Shown: positions 17,681-26,950, counted from the stretch's first letter. The stretch is DNA of 64,000 bases from an uncultured Porphyromonadaceae bacterium (GCA_905198125.1 CAJKBH010000011.1:23755-87754), one strand, 5' to 3'. Notes: generated from the sequence alone by a model not told the origin. Made by a program: numbers and translations.

Positions 17681-17752
17681 AAAGTTTAAAAAGTTAAGAT
17701 GAATGTGTAGACGTTTCAGAATCTGCACTGTTATCTTAACTTTTTCAACTTT
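17681..17752. repeat. 20-bp inverted repeat between pheS and nth
   Basis: The arm 17681-17700 matches the reverse complement of 17733-17752 at 19 of 20 positions, separated by 32 nt. It lies between the pheS stop and the nth start. The arms are A/T-rich with AAAGTT words. It may slow or end transcription, or shape nth translation. Confidence 0.6.
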
Positions 17753-17778
17753 ATAAACTCTTTCAACTTATTAAACGC

Positions 17779-18468
17779 ATGACCATAAAGGATAGATACG
17801 AAAAGGTGCTGGAGACGTTTGCGGCCACGATACCGGAGCCGCAGACGGAGTTGCATTACGACAACCCGTATCAGCTGCTGTTAGCCGTGATACTGTCCGC
17901 GCAATGCACCGACAAGCGTATCAACATGGTCACGCCGGCATTGTTCAACCGGTTTCCGACAGTTCAGGACCTGGCAGCCGCCACGCCCGAGGATGTGTAT
18001 CCCTTTATTCGGTCTGTGACCTATCCCAACGCAAAGAGTAAGTCGCTGGTCAAGGTCGCGCAGCGTCTGGTCGAGGAATTCGGCGGCGAGATACCCAAGG
18101 ACATAGACACGCTGGTGACATTGCCGGGAGTAGGGCGCAAGACGGCCAACGTGATGCTGGCGGTGTTGTGGAACGAAGCCGCTATGCCCGTAGACACGCA
18201 CGTGTTCCGAGTCAGCAACCGCATCGGACTGACCAACAATTCCAAGACCCCGTTATCCACGGAGAAGACCCTGTGCCGGCACATAGCCCCCGAGCTGTTG
18301 CCCAAGGCGCATCACTGGCTGATACTGCATGGCCGTTACGTCTGCAAGGCCCGCACCCCCGACTGCTACGGCTGCCTCATCTCCGACTACTGCAAATCCT
18401 ATCCCCGCTTCCTGAAGGAACTCGAATCGAAATCCGCCACCAAAACCAAACAGCAAAAGGGGAAATAA
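17779..18468 (+). CDS. nth: Endonuclease III
   Basis: Nth is a base-excision-repair glycosylase/AP lyase for oxidised pyrimidines. The 229-residue protein has ILSAQCTDKRINMVTPALF, the helix-hairpin-helix LPGVGRKTANVM with the catalytic Lys, VDTHVFRVSNRIGL with the catalytic Asp, and the iron-sulfur loop CKARTPDCYGCLISDYC (C-x6-C-x2-C-x5-C). A basic Lys-rich tail ends the protein. Confidence 0.96.
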   Translation: MTIKDRYEKVLETFAATIPEPQTELHYDNPYQLLLAVILSAQCTDKRINMVTPALFNRFPTVQDLAAATPEDVYPFIRSVTYPNAKSKSLVKVAQRLVEEFGGEIPKDIDTLVTLPGVGRKTANVMLAVLWNEAAMPVDTHVFRVSNRIGLTNNSKTPLSTEKTLCRHIAPELLPKAHHWLILHGRYVCKARTPDCYGCLISDYCKSYPRFLKELESKSATKTKQQKGK

Positions 18469-18545
18469 TCACGGACATCATCGCAGCGTCATCCGCCGGC
18501 ATTGATTAGTAGCGGCTATTATTACATTGACAGGTAATGGTTTTA

Positions 18546-18577
18546 TTTGTTAATCTAAAATAAGTTTATTAACTTTG
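18546..18577 (+). promoter_or_regulatory. Promoter of the DUF4143 ATPase
   Basis: TTTG at 18546-18549, 20 nt, TAACTTTG at 18570-18577: exact consensus, 57 nt before ATG 18634. The last G would also begin a GTG start codon, which is therefore rejected. Confidence 0.75.
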
Positions 18578-18633
18578 TGCAAATATGGCAGTATGGTATC
18601 ATATTTGCAAAGATTGTTAAAATATATAAATTT

Positions 18634-19770
18634 ATGAAGGGATACATTCCGCGATTACTTGAAAGTGCAGTACGCCAGTCTATTAAAGAGTATCCCGTAC
18701 AGATTGTGACCGGACCGAGACAATCGGGAAAAACTACAATGTGCCGTCATCTCATGCCGGATTATAAATTCGTAAATCTTGAACGACTCACGGATCGCAG
18801 ATATGCTCAGGATGATCCTGCTGCATTTTTAAAATCGTTGGGACCCAAAGCTATCATAGACGAGGTGCAGAATGTGCCCGAATTATTGTCAGAAATACAG
18901 GCGTCGGTAGATGAAGATCCCGATCTTAGTTATATATTGACAGGCAGCTGTAATTTTGCCTTGATGAATCGGGTCAGCCAGTCTCTGGCAGGCAGGGCGT
19001 CGGTTTTTACGTTGCTTCCTTTATCATTGCATGAAATCACCGGTCATTGCGATGAAATGTCAACGGATCAGATAGAATATACCGGTTTTTATCCCGGATG
19101 TATGATTGGAGGCATACGCCCCGAACGCTTCTATTCCAATTATTATCAGACTTACATAGAACGGGATGTGCGTGAATTGATGCAGATAAAGAATCTTGAC
19201 AAATTCGATATCTTCATACGTCTTCTTGCCGGACGTGCCGGCACTGAATTGAATGTCAGCTCGCTTGCTGTAGAAACCGGTGTTACGGTAAAAACGGTAA
19301 ACGAATGGCTGTCGATATTAAAGGCATCGTATATTGTGTTCGAGCTGCGCCCATATTTTGTTAATATCAACAAGCGACTGACAAAAACCCCTAAGATCTA
19401 TTTTTACGATTCAGGACTGATGGTGCATCTGTTAGGTGTACAGTCAGAGAGTCAATTGTCCACACATCCATTACGAGGCGCCGTATTTGAAAATATGGTC
19501 ATTTCGGAATTTCTGAAACAGAGATATAATCAGGCTCTTGCACCGAATATTCATTTTTATCGTGAGAATTCAGGCCGAGAGGTCGATATTGTATCGATAC
19601 ATCCCGAGGGACTGGATCTGTACGAAGTCAAGGCTGCGGCAACATACCGTTCTGATTTTCGACGAAACATGGAATATCTGGCAACTGTCCTTCCGAATGT
19701 GCGAAGCACACATGTCATATATGACGGAACGTCTATACCTCCGGTTATACTTAATTTTCGCCGTATATAA
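18634..19770 (+). CDS. AAA ATPase with DUF4143 domain
   Basis: The 378-residue protein has a P-loop (VTGPRQSGKTTM, about residues 22-33), Walker B (AIIDEVQNVPEL) and a sensor-like ILTGSCNF, then a DUF4143 C-terminus with VKTVNEWLSILKASYIVFEL and a nuclease-like GREVDIVS...YEVKAA stretch (E-V-K motif reminiscent of PDDEXK folds). Such ATPases are frequent in Bacteroidales and anaerobes, and their role is unknown. The gene is AT-richer than its neighbours and has its own promoter, so lateral gain is plausible. Confidence 0.85.
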   Translation: MKGYIPRLLESAVRQSIKEYPVQIVTGPRQSGKTTMCRHLMPDYKFVNLERLTDRRYAQDDPAAFLKSLGPKAIIDEVQNVPELLSEIQASVDEDPDLSYILTGSCNFALMNRVSQSLAGRASVFTLLPLSLHEITGHCDEMSTDQIEYTGFYPGCMIGGIRPERFYSNYYQTYIERDVRELMQIKNLDKFDIFIRLLAGRAGTELNVSSLAVETGVTVKTVNEWLSILKASYIVFELRPYFVNINKRLTKTPKIYFYDSGLMVHLLGVQSESQLSTHPLRGAVFENMVISEFLKQRYNQALAPNIHFYRENSGREVDIVSIHPEGLDLYEVKAAATYRSDFRRNMEYLATVLPNVRSTHVIYDGTSIPPVILNFRRI

Positions 19771-19772
19771 TC

Positions 19773-19858
19773 GCGGCTGGGACAGCCGATGCCACTACTG
19801 GAATGACGACGTCCACGTCGTCAATGTGCGGGCGGTGGGGACACCGCCCCTCCAGTAG
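19773..19858. repeat. Multi-hairpin intergenic element with GGACACCGCC, copy 2
   Basis: An outer stem CTACTGGA (19795-19802) / TCCAGTAG (19851-19858) encloses two perfect hairpins: GACGACG/CGTCGTC (19805-19822) and GGGCGGTG/CACCGCCC (19830-19849). A third small hairpin, CGGCT/AGCCG with a GGGAC loop, precedes it. The result is a three-way-junction-like fold between the convergent ATPase and GH3 genes. It shares its core with the palindromes at 3073 and 47386. Confidence 0.65.
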
Positions 19859-19892
19859 AGACGCTGCTTTTCCGGTCGGGATGTAGGTGCGG

Positions 19893-22238
19893 TTATTGGC
19901 GGCGGGAGAGGCGCCGGATAGGGAGAGAGGGGCGGAGGATGTTCTTGACGGGGCGGATGGCTGCGGGGACGCGGCAAGAGGCTGTGCCTCGGATGTCGCG
20001 GCTCGACGCGCCGACCGAAAACTTATATCGACCGGGCGCGGTGACCCATGCCGAACGGGATTCGTCGAACACGGCAAGGTCTTCCGGATCAATGTCAATG
20101 GACAGACGTTGCGACTCTCCAGACTTAAGCTCGCGGGTCTTGGCGAATCCGACCAGTTCCTTTACCGGTACCTCTATCTCTGTCGGCTTGGATACATATA
20201 CCTGCACCGCTTCCTTGCCGTTGGCGCGGCCGGTGTTGGTGACTGTTACGTCTACCTTGTAACGGTTACCGTCAAATGTGACGCTGGGCTTGGAATATTT
20301 GAATTCGGTGTAACCCAGTCCGTAACCGAAGGGGTAGGACACATCTTTGTCGAAAGAATCAAAATAACGATAGCCTACATATATGTCCTCCTCGTAGACG
20401 GTATGGTCAATGTTCGGGTTCAGACGTGTCAGGGGCTTCTTGTTCGCCCCGAATATGATGCCGGTATCGGCGTCGTGCGGGAAATTGCGGTCTGAAGCCT
20501 GGTCGCGGTAATCAAGCGGGAACGTCATGGGAAGTTTGCCCGACGGATAGGACTTGCCCGACAGGACGTCGGCGATGCTGTTGCCGGCCTCCTGGCCGCA
20601 CTGCCAGGTGCACAGGATGGCGTCGGGGAGGTGTTTCCACGACCCCGTGTCGATGACGCCTCCGACATTGAGCAGCACGGTCACTTTCTTGCCACGGGCA
20701 TGGAAAGCGTCGCATACGTCTTTCAGCACGACGTTCAACGTGGAGTCAAGGTAGAAACTGCGCGTGGAGCGGTCGGCAAACTCGCCGGCGGCAAATCCTA
20801 CCGTCACCACCGCGGCATCGTTCGACTCGGCATACCGCATGATGTCGGCGCGTGACAGGGACAATTCATCGGGTCTCATGCCGGCCGCCATGTGGAACGT
20901 CTTGTCCACTTCCTTGATGCGTTTCTTCTCTGCTGCGATATGAGCCGTATATCGGGCGTTCAGGTCCGGGTCCGACAGGTATCCGGCGTTAGCAAGTCCT
21001 TCGGGCAGCGATACGCAGTATGCTCTGTTGACGTCGCCCGAGCCGCTGCCGCCGGCTATCATGTCGTATGAACAGTTGCCGAACAGAGCAATCTTTCTGA
21101 CATCGGCGGGGTAGGGGAGTGTCCGGCCATCATTCTTGAGCAGAACCATTCCTTCAGGAGTGATGTCGCGCAGCAGGGCCGCATGAGCCTTCAGGTCAGG
21201 CCGGTCGGAGTGAGGCTGTCCCCGGAAACGGGGCGTGGAGGCTATAAGTTCCAGGACTTCCTCTATGTTGCGGTCCAGAACTGCCTCGTCGAGCTCTCCC
21301 GATTCCAAAGCCGCCATAATACGGTCGTATTCGCCCGGGAATCCCGGCTGGAGCAGATTGTTGCGGGCCTTCATCTGGGCTGCCGCATCGCTGCCGCCGA
21401 ACCAGTCGGAAACGACCACGCCCCTGTAGCCCCATTCGCCGCGAAGCAGCGAGTCGAGCAGTTCGACGCTTTCCGAGGTGTAATGCCCGTTCAGATAATT
21501 GTACGACGACATCACGCACCAGGGATCGGAGCGTCTGACCACCTTTTCAAATCCCTTTAGATATATCTCGCGCAGGGCCCGCTGAGACACAATCGATTCA
21601 TTGTCCTTGCGGTTGGTTTCCTGATTGTTGGCCGCAAGATGCTTGACGCAGGCCCCGACGCCGCATTGCTGGATTCCGTCGACGTATGCCACGGCCATCT
21701 CGCCGCTGACCACCGGGTCCTCGGAGTAATATTCATAGTTACGGCCGCAGAGCGCGTGACGCTGTATATTTAGCGCCGGTGCCAGCATTATGTCCACGCC
21801 GTAGTCGCGCGCTTCCTCGCCGATGGCGTTGCCCGTGAGCCGGGCCACATCCCGGTTCCACGACGCGCCTATGAGCGTGGGCATGGTGAAGTGCGTGCTG
21901 AAATATGAGGCGGTGTCATTGGCCCTGTGCGTGTCTATCCTGACGCCCGCCGGAGCGTCGGCGAAAACGATGGCGGGTATTCCGAGCCTCGGCACCGGGT
22001 AGGTGGTGCCGGCCGCACCGGGCACAATCAGTTTGGTCGAGCCGATCACGGCCTTGTCGCCGTTGTCAATCCCTTCCATGCCGGTGCCGATCACGAAGCG
22101 GGCTTTCTCCTGCCGGGTCATGGCCCCGACCACATCCCTGACCGGCGACGTGCCGAACCGGGGCGATTCATTGTTGTCGGCGCTTACTGTAATTACGGCG
22201 GCAAGTGCCGCGGCTGCTATGATTGTGATGTGTTTCAT
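19893..22238 (-). CDS. GH3 family beta-glycosidase, secreted
   Basis: The 781-residue enzyme has a signal peptide (about 1-20) and the full GH3 layout: N-terminal TIM barrel with GRNYEYYSEDP, the KHLAANNQE loop (Lys199, His200), and the nucleophile Asp278 in VVVSDWFGG; then the alpha/beta domain and a fibronectin III-like domain (GYGLGYTEFKYSKPSV onward). GH3 enzymes usually release terminal beta-glucose or related sugars; the exact substrate is not readable. Its ATG overlaps the FecR stop (ATGA), so it is translated with the sigma/anti-sigma pair. The extreme C-terminus is Arg/Pro-rich. Confidence 0.93.
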   Translation of the reverse strand: MKHITIIAAAALAAVITVSADNNESPRFGTSPVRDVVGAMTRQEKARFVIGTGMEGIDNGDKAVIGSTKLIVPGAAGTTYPVPRLGIPAIVFADAPAGVRIDTHRANDTASYFSTHFTMPTLIGASWNRDVARLTGNAIGEEARDYGVDIMLAPALNIQRHALCGRNYEYYSEDPVVSGEMAVAYVDGIQQCGVGACVKHLAANNQETNRKDNESIVSQRALREIYLKGFEKVVRRSDPWCVMSSYNYLNGHYTSESVELLDSLLRGEWGYRGVVVSDWFGGSDAAAQMKARNNLLQPGFPGEYDRIMAALESGELDEAVLDRNIEEVLELIASTPRFRGQPHSDRPDLKAHAALLRDITPEGMVLLKNDGRTLPYPADVRKIALFGNCSYDMIAGGSGSGDVNRAYCVSLPEGLANAGYLSDPDLNARYTAHIAAEKKRIKEVDKTFHMAAGMRPDELSLSRADIMRYAESNDAAVVTVGFAAGEFADRSTRSFYLDSTLNVVLKDVCDAFHARGKKVTVLLNVGGVIDTGSWKHLPDAILCTWQCGQEAGNSIADVLSGKSYPSGKLPMTFPLDYRDQASDRNFPHDADTGIIFGANKKPLTRLNPNIDHTVYEEDIYVGYRYFDSFDKDVSYPFGYGLGYTEFKYSKPSVTFDGNRYKVDVTVTNTGRANGKEAVQVYVSKPTEIEVPVKELVGFAKTRELKSGESQRLSIDIDPEDLAVFDESRSAWVTAPGRYKFSVGASSRDIRGTASCRVPAAIRPVKNILRPSLPIRRLSRRQ

Positions 22239-23323
22239 CTCGATGTGACCTTAATTCTTTTGGTTCCCGTTATCCTGCCGTTTTCTTCATAGCCGTCCAC
22301 CACCTCGTAATCGAGGGGAGTGGAGCGCCGGATCAGACCCAGTATCTGGTCGAGCGACGCATCTTCGAAGGTGGCGTACAGAATGGCGTTGTCAAGCCGG
22401 GAATCGACCTCGAAGCTCACGTTGAAGATCTGGCCCAGGCGTTTGTAGACGTTTTTCAGCATTTCGTTGCTGAATACCAGATCGCCGTCGCGCCATGAAA
22501 TCATTTTGTCGGTGTTGCCCAGATAGAGCGACATCTTCTTCTTGTTCGCGTTGTAAACGATGGACTGTCCCGGCGAAAGCGAGGATTCGGCTGATCTGTC
22601 GTTGACCTTGACGCTCCCTTCGGTAAGTGTGACGGTTGTAATGGTATCGGTGGAATAGGAACATACGTTGAACTCGGTTCCCAACGCCTCGACATCGAGG
22701 CCGGACGGGGTATGGACGCGGAAGGGGTGCTCCGCGTCCTTGGCGACGCTGAAAAAGGCTTCGCCGCTAATGTCCACCAGTCTGGGGCTGTCGTGTTCCT
22801 GTCTGTATGTGAGGCGGCTCCCGCCGTTCAGCCATACCTCGGTACTGTCCGGAAGGAACGTATGGACCATGCTTCCCGGCATGGCCTTTATTTCCTGACA
22901 CAGGACAGATCCGGCGTTCATGCCGGCATTCCCGCCGGTGTAATATAAAAAGATGGAGAGCACCAGCAACGGCAGGGCGAGTACGGCCGCCGTCTTCATG
23001 ATGACGCTCATGGCTTTGCGGCGGAATCCGTCGCCTGAGCGCGAGGAGGCATAGATGCGGTCCAGGGTCCTGGACAATGATTCAAGTGTATCTATGCTGT
23101 TGACGTCATCGGGAGATGGCGTAGCGTCCCACACGTTCTTCAGTTCAAAGAACCGCTCGGCCGTTCCGGGGGAAGCGGCGATGGCCTCCCTCAGTTCGTC
23201 CATATCCCGGTTATCGGCATTTCCCGACAGACACCTTATGATAAGATCGTCTTCAATATCTTTATCTTCAATATCTTTCATTGATGGAATGCAATTACAT
23301 TGTCCCGTATACAGCAGGGACAT
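22235..23323 (-). CDS. FecR-family anti-sigma factor
   Basis: FecR proteins span the inner membrane, hold the ECF sigma factor and receive the signal from the STN domain of a TonB-dependent transporter. The 362-residue protein has a cytoplasmic sigma-binding part, one membrane segment (VLALPLLVLSIFLYYTGG, about residues 112-132), the FecR domain (HTFLPDSTEVWLNGGSRLTY and VDISGEAFFSV) and a C-terminal DUF4974-like/STN-contacting domain. The ATG at 23323 shares a base with the sigma stop (TAATG); an internal ATG at 23281 is possible. Confidence 0.93.
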   Translation of the reverse strand: MSLLYTGQCNCIPSMKDIEDKDIEDDLIIRCLSGNADNRDMDELREAIAASPGTAERFFELKNVWDATPSPDDVNSIDTLESLSRTLDRIYASSRSGDGFRRKAMSVIMKTAAVLALPLLVLSIFLYYTGGNAGMNAGSVLCQEIKAMPGSMVHTFLPDSTEVWLNGGSRLTYRQEHDSPRLVDISGEAFFSVAKDAEHPFRVHTPSGLDVEALGTEFNVCSYSTDTITTVTLTEGSVKVNDRSAESSLSPGQSIVYNANKKKMSLYLGNTDKMISWRDGDLVFSNEMLKNVYKRLGQIFNVSFEVDSRLDNAILYATFEDASLDQILGLIRRSTPLDYEVVDGYEENGRITGTKRIKVTSR

Positions 23324-23877
23324 TAGGGAAATGATTTTTTAATAATCTCGCGAAGCTTTTTGATCACATTGGTGACCCTGACCTCGACAGTGCGTCGCGA
23401 TACGTTCATCTTTTGGGCTATATCGTCATATTTCATGCCATCCCATCGGCTCATCCTGAACGCCTCTACCGATTTGGCGTCCAGCGAGAGCAACGCGGTC
23501 TCGATCAGCTCCTCCAATTCGTCGTAAAGGAAATAACTGTCGATGGCTGAATCGTTTAAATCGTTGGCAATCATAAAGCTCGCCGCGTACGAATCTTCTA
23601 TCTTCCTGTGCTTGATGGCATCCAGACAGTCGTGACGCACGCAGCGCAGCAGAAAGCTTTTCAATGACCTTATATCCAATGTTTCCCGATTCTCCCACAA
23701 CTTCACGAAGAGATTCATGACTATGTCCTCGCATTCCCTCCGGTCGGTTATAAACGAATTGCAGTACAGCAGCAGACTGCGGTAATATTTAGAAAAGATT
23801 GCGGTGAAGGCGTATGGATCGCCTTCACGCAACCTTTTCAAGAGCAGCTCGTCGCCTGATGAATCCAATTCATTCAT
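23323..23877 (-). CDS. ECF sigma-70 factor (Bacteroidales type)
   Basis: The 184-residue sigma factor has region 2 (AFTAIFSKYYRSLLLYC, ECEDIVMNLFVKLWENR) and region 4 (KYDDIAQKMNVSRRTVEVRV, a helix-turn-helix). It is paired with the FecR gene by a TAATG overlap, the standard arrangement for sigma/anti-sigma control of SusC/D loci. The longer reading from a TTG at 23910 is rejected for ATG 23877 (MNELDSSGDE). It most likely switches on the divergent SusC-led genes and perhaps its own operon. Confidence 0.94.
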   Translation of the reverse strand: MNELDSSGDELLLKRLREGDPYAFTAIFSKYYRSLLLYCNSFITDRRECEDIVMNLFVKLWENRETLDIRSLKSFLLRCVRHDCLDAIKHRKIEDSYAASFMIANDLNDSAIDSYFLYDELEELIETALLSLDAKSVEAFRMSRWDGMKYDDIAQKMNVSRRTVEVRVTNVIKKLREIIKKSFP

Positions 23878-23910
23878 GGGGTAACAATCAGCAAAACAAT
23901 ATAATATCAA

Positions 23911-24777
23911 TCAGTCGAAAGTCTCGACATTCCAGTCTTCGATTTCACGGAGGGTGATTTCGAATCCCGGTTCGGTTACATGTAAATCGAATTTATAAAG
24001 TTTACCGCTTTCAAAACTCATGTTACCGAGTTTTCTGCGCAGGGCCGCGCCGGCCACGTTGCATCTGACTGTGAATGCGGATGATGCGGGCAGGAGCAGA
24101 CACTCGGCCAGGGTCATGTCGGCGTCCGTCCGCATCGTAACGTGTGCTTCGGCTGCGGATGATGTCAGTTTACCCTCGGCCAGCGAGAACACGCCCTGGG
24201 AGGGCACCTCCTCGATGCAGGGGTTCAGAGCCTTAAGTACATCGGCCGGTATGCCGGCATCGGCGGTGATGGAGAACTGCACCATGCACGTCACGTGCTT
24301 CATCTGCACCTTGACCGGAGACAGCGAGGGATATTTGTTGCGCGCGTTGTCGGAATAAAGATAATCAGAGGCCGCGGCTTTTTCAGGCGTGGACACGTCC
24401 AGGCTCAGGGTCCGGGAGGTAGCCGCTTCGGAACTGTAGGGCGAGAAGCAGATGAAATCCACCTTGGTGGCGAGTTCGGGATAGAGCGGCATCGTTTCAG
24501 AGTCCACGGGCTGCACATCCCCCTTCTCATCAGTGCGGAGCCGGATGCATGAGGACGAGGAGAACGCGTCGTCTTCACCGCTGGCGAACATGAACATTCC
24601 CAATTCCTCGCCACCGTTCCAGCTTTCGGGCAGGTCGCGGTCGTAGGGCTGTATCGTAGCCTTCAGCTGCACCGGCAGGGGAGCATGGTGCTCCTCTCCG
24701 CCCTCGTAGATGTCCTCGCAGGACACCATGACGGAGCTGAGCGCCATGACTGCCAATATATGAATTAACTTTCGCAT
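23911..24777 (-). CDS. Fimbrillin-family lipoprotein (short)
   Basis: The 288-residue protein has a lipoprotein signal peptide ending at SSVMVSC, with acidic residues (EDIYEGGEE) right after the cysteine, typical of surface-exposed Bacteroidetes lipoproteins. The body resembles the Mfa-like/fimbrillin pattern: WNGGEELGMFMF, KVDFICFSPYSS, VKVQMKHVTCMVQFSI. Fimbrillins build surface fibres, and in glycan loci such proteins may bind ligands; here the role is inferred from context. It lies 18 nt after the larger fimbrillin gene and just ahead of the sigma factor. Confidence 0.8.
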   Translation of the reverse strand: MRKLIHILAVMALSSVMVSCEDIYEGGEEHHAPLPVQLKATIQPYDRDLPESWNGGEELGMFMFASGEDDAFSSSSCIRLRTDEKGDVQPVDSETMPLYPELATKVDFICFSPYSSEAATSRTLSLDVSTPEKAAASDYLYSDNARNKYPSLSPVKVQMKHVTCMVQFSITADAGIPADVLKALNPCIEEVPSQGVFSLAEGKLTSSAAEAHVTMRTDADMTLAECLLLPASSAFTVRCNVAGAALRRKLGNMSFESGKLYKFDLHVTEPGFEITLREIEDWNVETFD

Positions 24778-24795
24778 AAAGAACTTGTGTCGTTG

Positions 24796-26637
24796 TTACT
24801 GAATCTTGACGCAACGGACATTCAGACCATTCGCGGTGCTGTAGTTATTGATCTGACCCCAGTCGGTGCCACACTGGAAGGCATTGTTCTTCAGGCCGTC
24901 CATCGTGCCCGAGAACAGCATCACATTGTCCACGTTGCCGAACGTTCCGTTGAACTTGATGCGTCCTCCCTTGGGGTAGACTGTGAAGGGATCAATCAGG
25001 ACGGTATTTCCGTCGAGATACATGTTCCAGGGTGAGAGTCCGTTTTTGTATGCGGGTACCATCCATCCTGCGGGCGACGGGTCGAACACACCCTTCTCGC
25101 CTGTAGCCTCCTCGGTCCAGAAGTTGGGACCGTACAGCAAGGTCGCGTTGGGGTCGTTGGTAATCCAGCTGTAAGGTTCGCCGGGAGCCGTAACGAACGT
25201 TCCGGGAGCCGTCAGTATGCGTCTTACGGACTGACCCTGATCAGCACCCCAGATATCGCCTGTGGCATATTTTATGACGTTGTTGTTGATGTCGTACATG
25301 GGCACGTCGGTCAGCTTCGCGCCGTCGGTGGGGAACTTGTCGGTGAATCCTGCGAAGGGTTCGTTGTTGCCTCCCTGATAATACATACCTACGGAGCGCG
25401 GGCTGGATACATCAGCCGTCATGGCGCCGAGGTTGCGGTCCATGAACACATAGTCGGTCGTGCCGTCGCCGTTGTTGTCCACATTCGCCGTGTTCGCATC
25501 GGGATCGAAGTCAGTGATCCAGATATGCCACGACCATACCTTGTCGCCGCCCATGGTGACGGACACGAGAGCGTTGCCGCCGTTGCCGGGGTTGGTCTTG
25601 ACCGTAATGGTGCTTTGTTCGGGATTATCCGCATTCAGGTTCAGTGTCAGGCCACCGTCAGCCGGTATCAGGCTCTGGGCGTCCTGCCATACGAGTTCCA
25701 CTCCCAGAGGCCCGTCATTGCGGAGATTGCCATTGCTGATGAACTTGATTGTACGCCATACCTCGTATGCCTTCAGGACAGGGAAAGTGACAGACTCGCC
25801 CGGCTTGACGATGTAGCAGTTGGGGAGGTCGGCCAGCGCGATCAGCGTGGACACGATATTGTACTTGTAGGCGGTTCCTGTTTTGAACGCGTTGTTGGCC
25901 AATGTGCTGGGAGCCTGCGACTTCTCGCCGGAGCTGATGGTGATCTTGCCCTCGGCGCCCTCCTGTGCGGGGATGTATGCGCGGAAGTGCTTGGGCGCCA
26001 CCTTCTCCATATTGATGTCTGCAGCCTCGGTGGATGTTACGGTCATGACCTCGTCGGTGCCGAACTTTCCGAGATTGAAGGAAGCGGCAGGCTTGACACC
26101 GCTAAGTACGGCCGCGGATGCCGCTCCGTCGGTGACCTGAGCGTCTACCAGCGACAGCTGGTGGCTGAAGGTAAGAGTCACGGTCTCGGTGGAATTGTCC
26201 ACTCCACCGGTGCGTGCCATCAGCAGGTCGCACATCGACTGCGTGGCGTCGTATGCGATAGCGGAGGGATCCACATTCTCCACATAGGGGTAATAGGCGT
26301 AGAAGTCGAGAGTCTCGCCGTCGGCGGGGAACACCACCTCACGGTCTATCTGCCATACGCCACCGGTGTAGGTGAGTTTGCGGTTGTCGGCATAATTGCC
26401 CGATGCGGCCAGAGTGCCGTCGGGATTAGCGGAACGTGACACTACGAACAGTCCGACCTGGTCGCCCTCGGTGAATGTCGTCTTGAAATTGTCGTCGGTA
26501 GTGGTGCGGGTGCCGGCCGTGGTCAGCTCGAACTTGAATCCCGCCTGGTCGCCGGTGCCGTCGGAAAAGAAATCGGTTTCCTGCGAGCAGCCTGTCAGGA
26601 CCAACAAAGAGGATAAGTAATAAAGTACCTTTTTCAT
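24796..26637 (-). CDS. Fimbrillin-family lipoprotein (long)
   Basis: The 613-residue lipoprotein (lipobox LVLTGC, then SQETD) has an N-terminal fimbrillin-like half (FTEGDQVGLFVVS, LDFYAYYPYVENV, VTLTFSHQLSLVDAQV) and a C-terminal half with WHIWITDFDPD, VFMDRNLGAM, GMYYQGGNNEPF and WMVPAYKNGLSPWNMYL, which resembles the FISUMP-type domain of outer-surface proteins. It heads the minus-strand arm of the glycan locus, divergent from SusC. Likely surface-bound, perhaps as a glycan-binding subunit. Substrate unknown. Confidence 0.8.
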   Translation of the reverse strand: MKKVLYYLSSLLVLTGCSQETDFFSDGTGDQAGFKFELTTAGTRTTTDDNFKTTFTEGDQVGLFVVSRSANPDGTLAASGNYADNRKLTYTGGVWQIDREVVFPADGETLDFYAYYPYVENVDPSAIAYDATQSMCDLLMARTGGVDNSTETVTLTFSHQLSLVDAQVTDGAASAAVLSGVKPAASFNLGKFGTDEVMTVTSTEAADINMEKVAPKHFRAYIPAQEGAEGKITISSGEKSQAPSTLANNAFKTGTAYKYNIVSTLIALADLPNCYIVKPGESVTFPVLKAYEVWRTIKFISNGNLRNDGPLGVELVWQDAQSLIPADGGLTLNLNADNPEQSTITVKTNPGNGGNALVSVTMGGDKVWSWHIWITDFDPDANTANVDNNGDGTTDYVFMDRNLGAMTADVSSPRSVGMYYQGGNNEPFAGFTDKFPTDGAKLTDVPMYDINNNVIKYATGDIWGADQGQSVRRILTAPGTFVTAPGEPYSWITNDPNATLLYGPNFWTEEATGEKGVFDPSPAGWMVPAYKNGLSPWNMYLDGNTVLIDPFTVYPKGGRIKFNGTFGNVDNVMLFSGTMDGLKNNAFQCGTDWGQINNYSTANGLNVRCVKIQ

Positions 26638-26946
26638 CAGTCGATTTTAAGGATGTTGGTTAATTATTGAGTTTTTATGAATAGACTTTTTACAATAAGG
26701 CGACCGGATCGAGGAAAGGCACATCAAATAAAAGAAAAAATTTTAGAAAAGTCCATAAATCTTTACAAAATTTAAAAAAAGGCACTTCGGGTATGTGTGC
26801 GACGGGAATTAAGTCGCCTTATTAGCAGAATTAAGTATGCGTAAATAAATCGCGCATCGCTATAGTTCCCTTAAATCAGAACCAATCAAACGGTTCCCTT
26901 AAATCAGAACTAATCAATACTGTTTCCTTAAATACAGAACTAATCA
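26638..26946. promoter_or_regulatory. Divergent control region between fimbrillin and SusC
   Basis: The 309-bp gap is AT-rich. Besides the triple repeat near its right end, I see A/T runs (26730-26780) and no clean TTTG-N19-TAnnTTTG pair on either strand. An ECF-sigma-dependent promoter would not be expected to match that housekeeping consensus, so its absence fits control by the linked sigma factor. Confidence 0.5.
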
Positions 26947-26950
26947 ATGC
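26864..26950 (+). repeat. Three tandem 28-29 bp repeats ending on the SusC start codon
   Basis: Copies begin near 26865, 26893 and 26922 and share GTTCCCTTAAATCAGAAC followed by (C/T)AATCAA. The third copy has one inserted base and runs through the SusC ATG at 26947. Copies one and two differ at only a few positions. The placement suggests a role in SusC expression, either as sites for a regulator or as an mRNA leader element. Confidence 0.75.
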
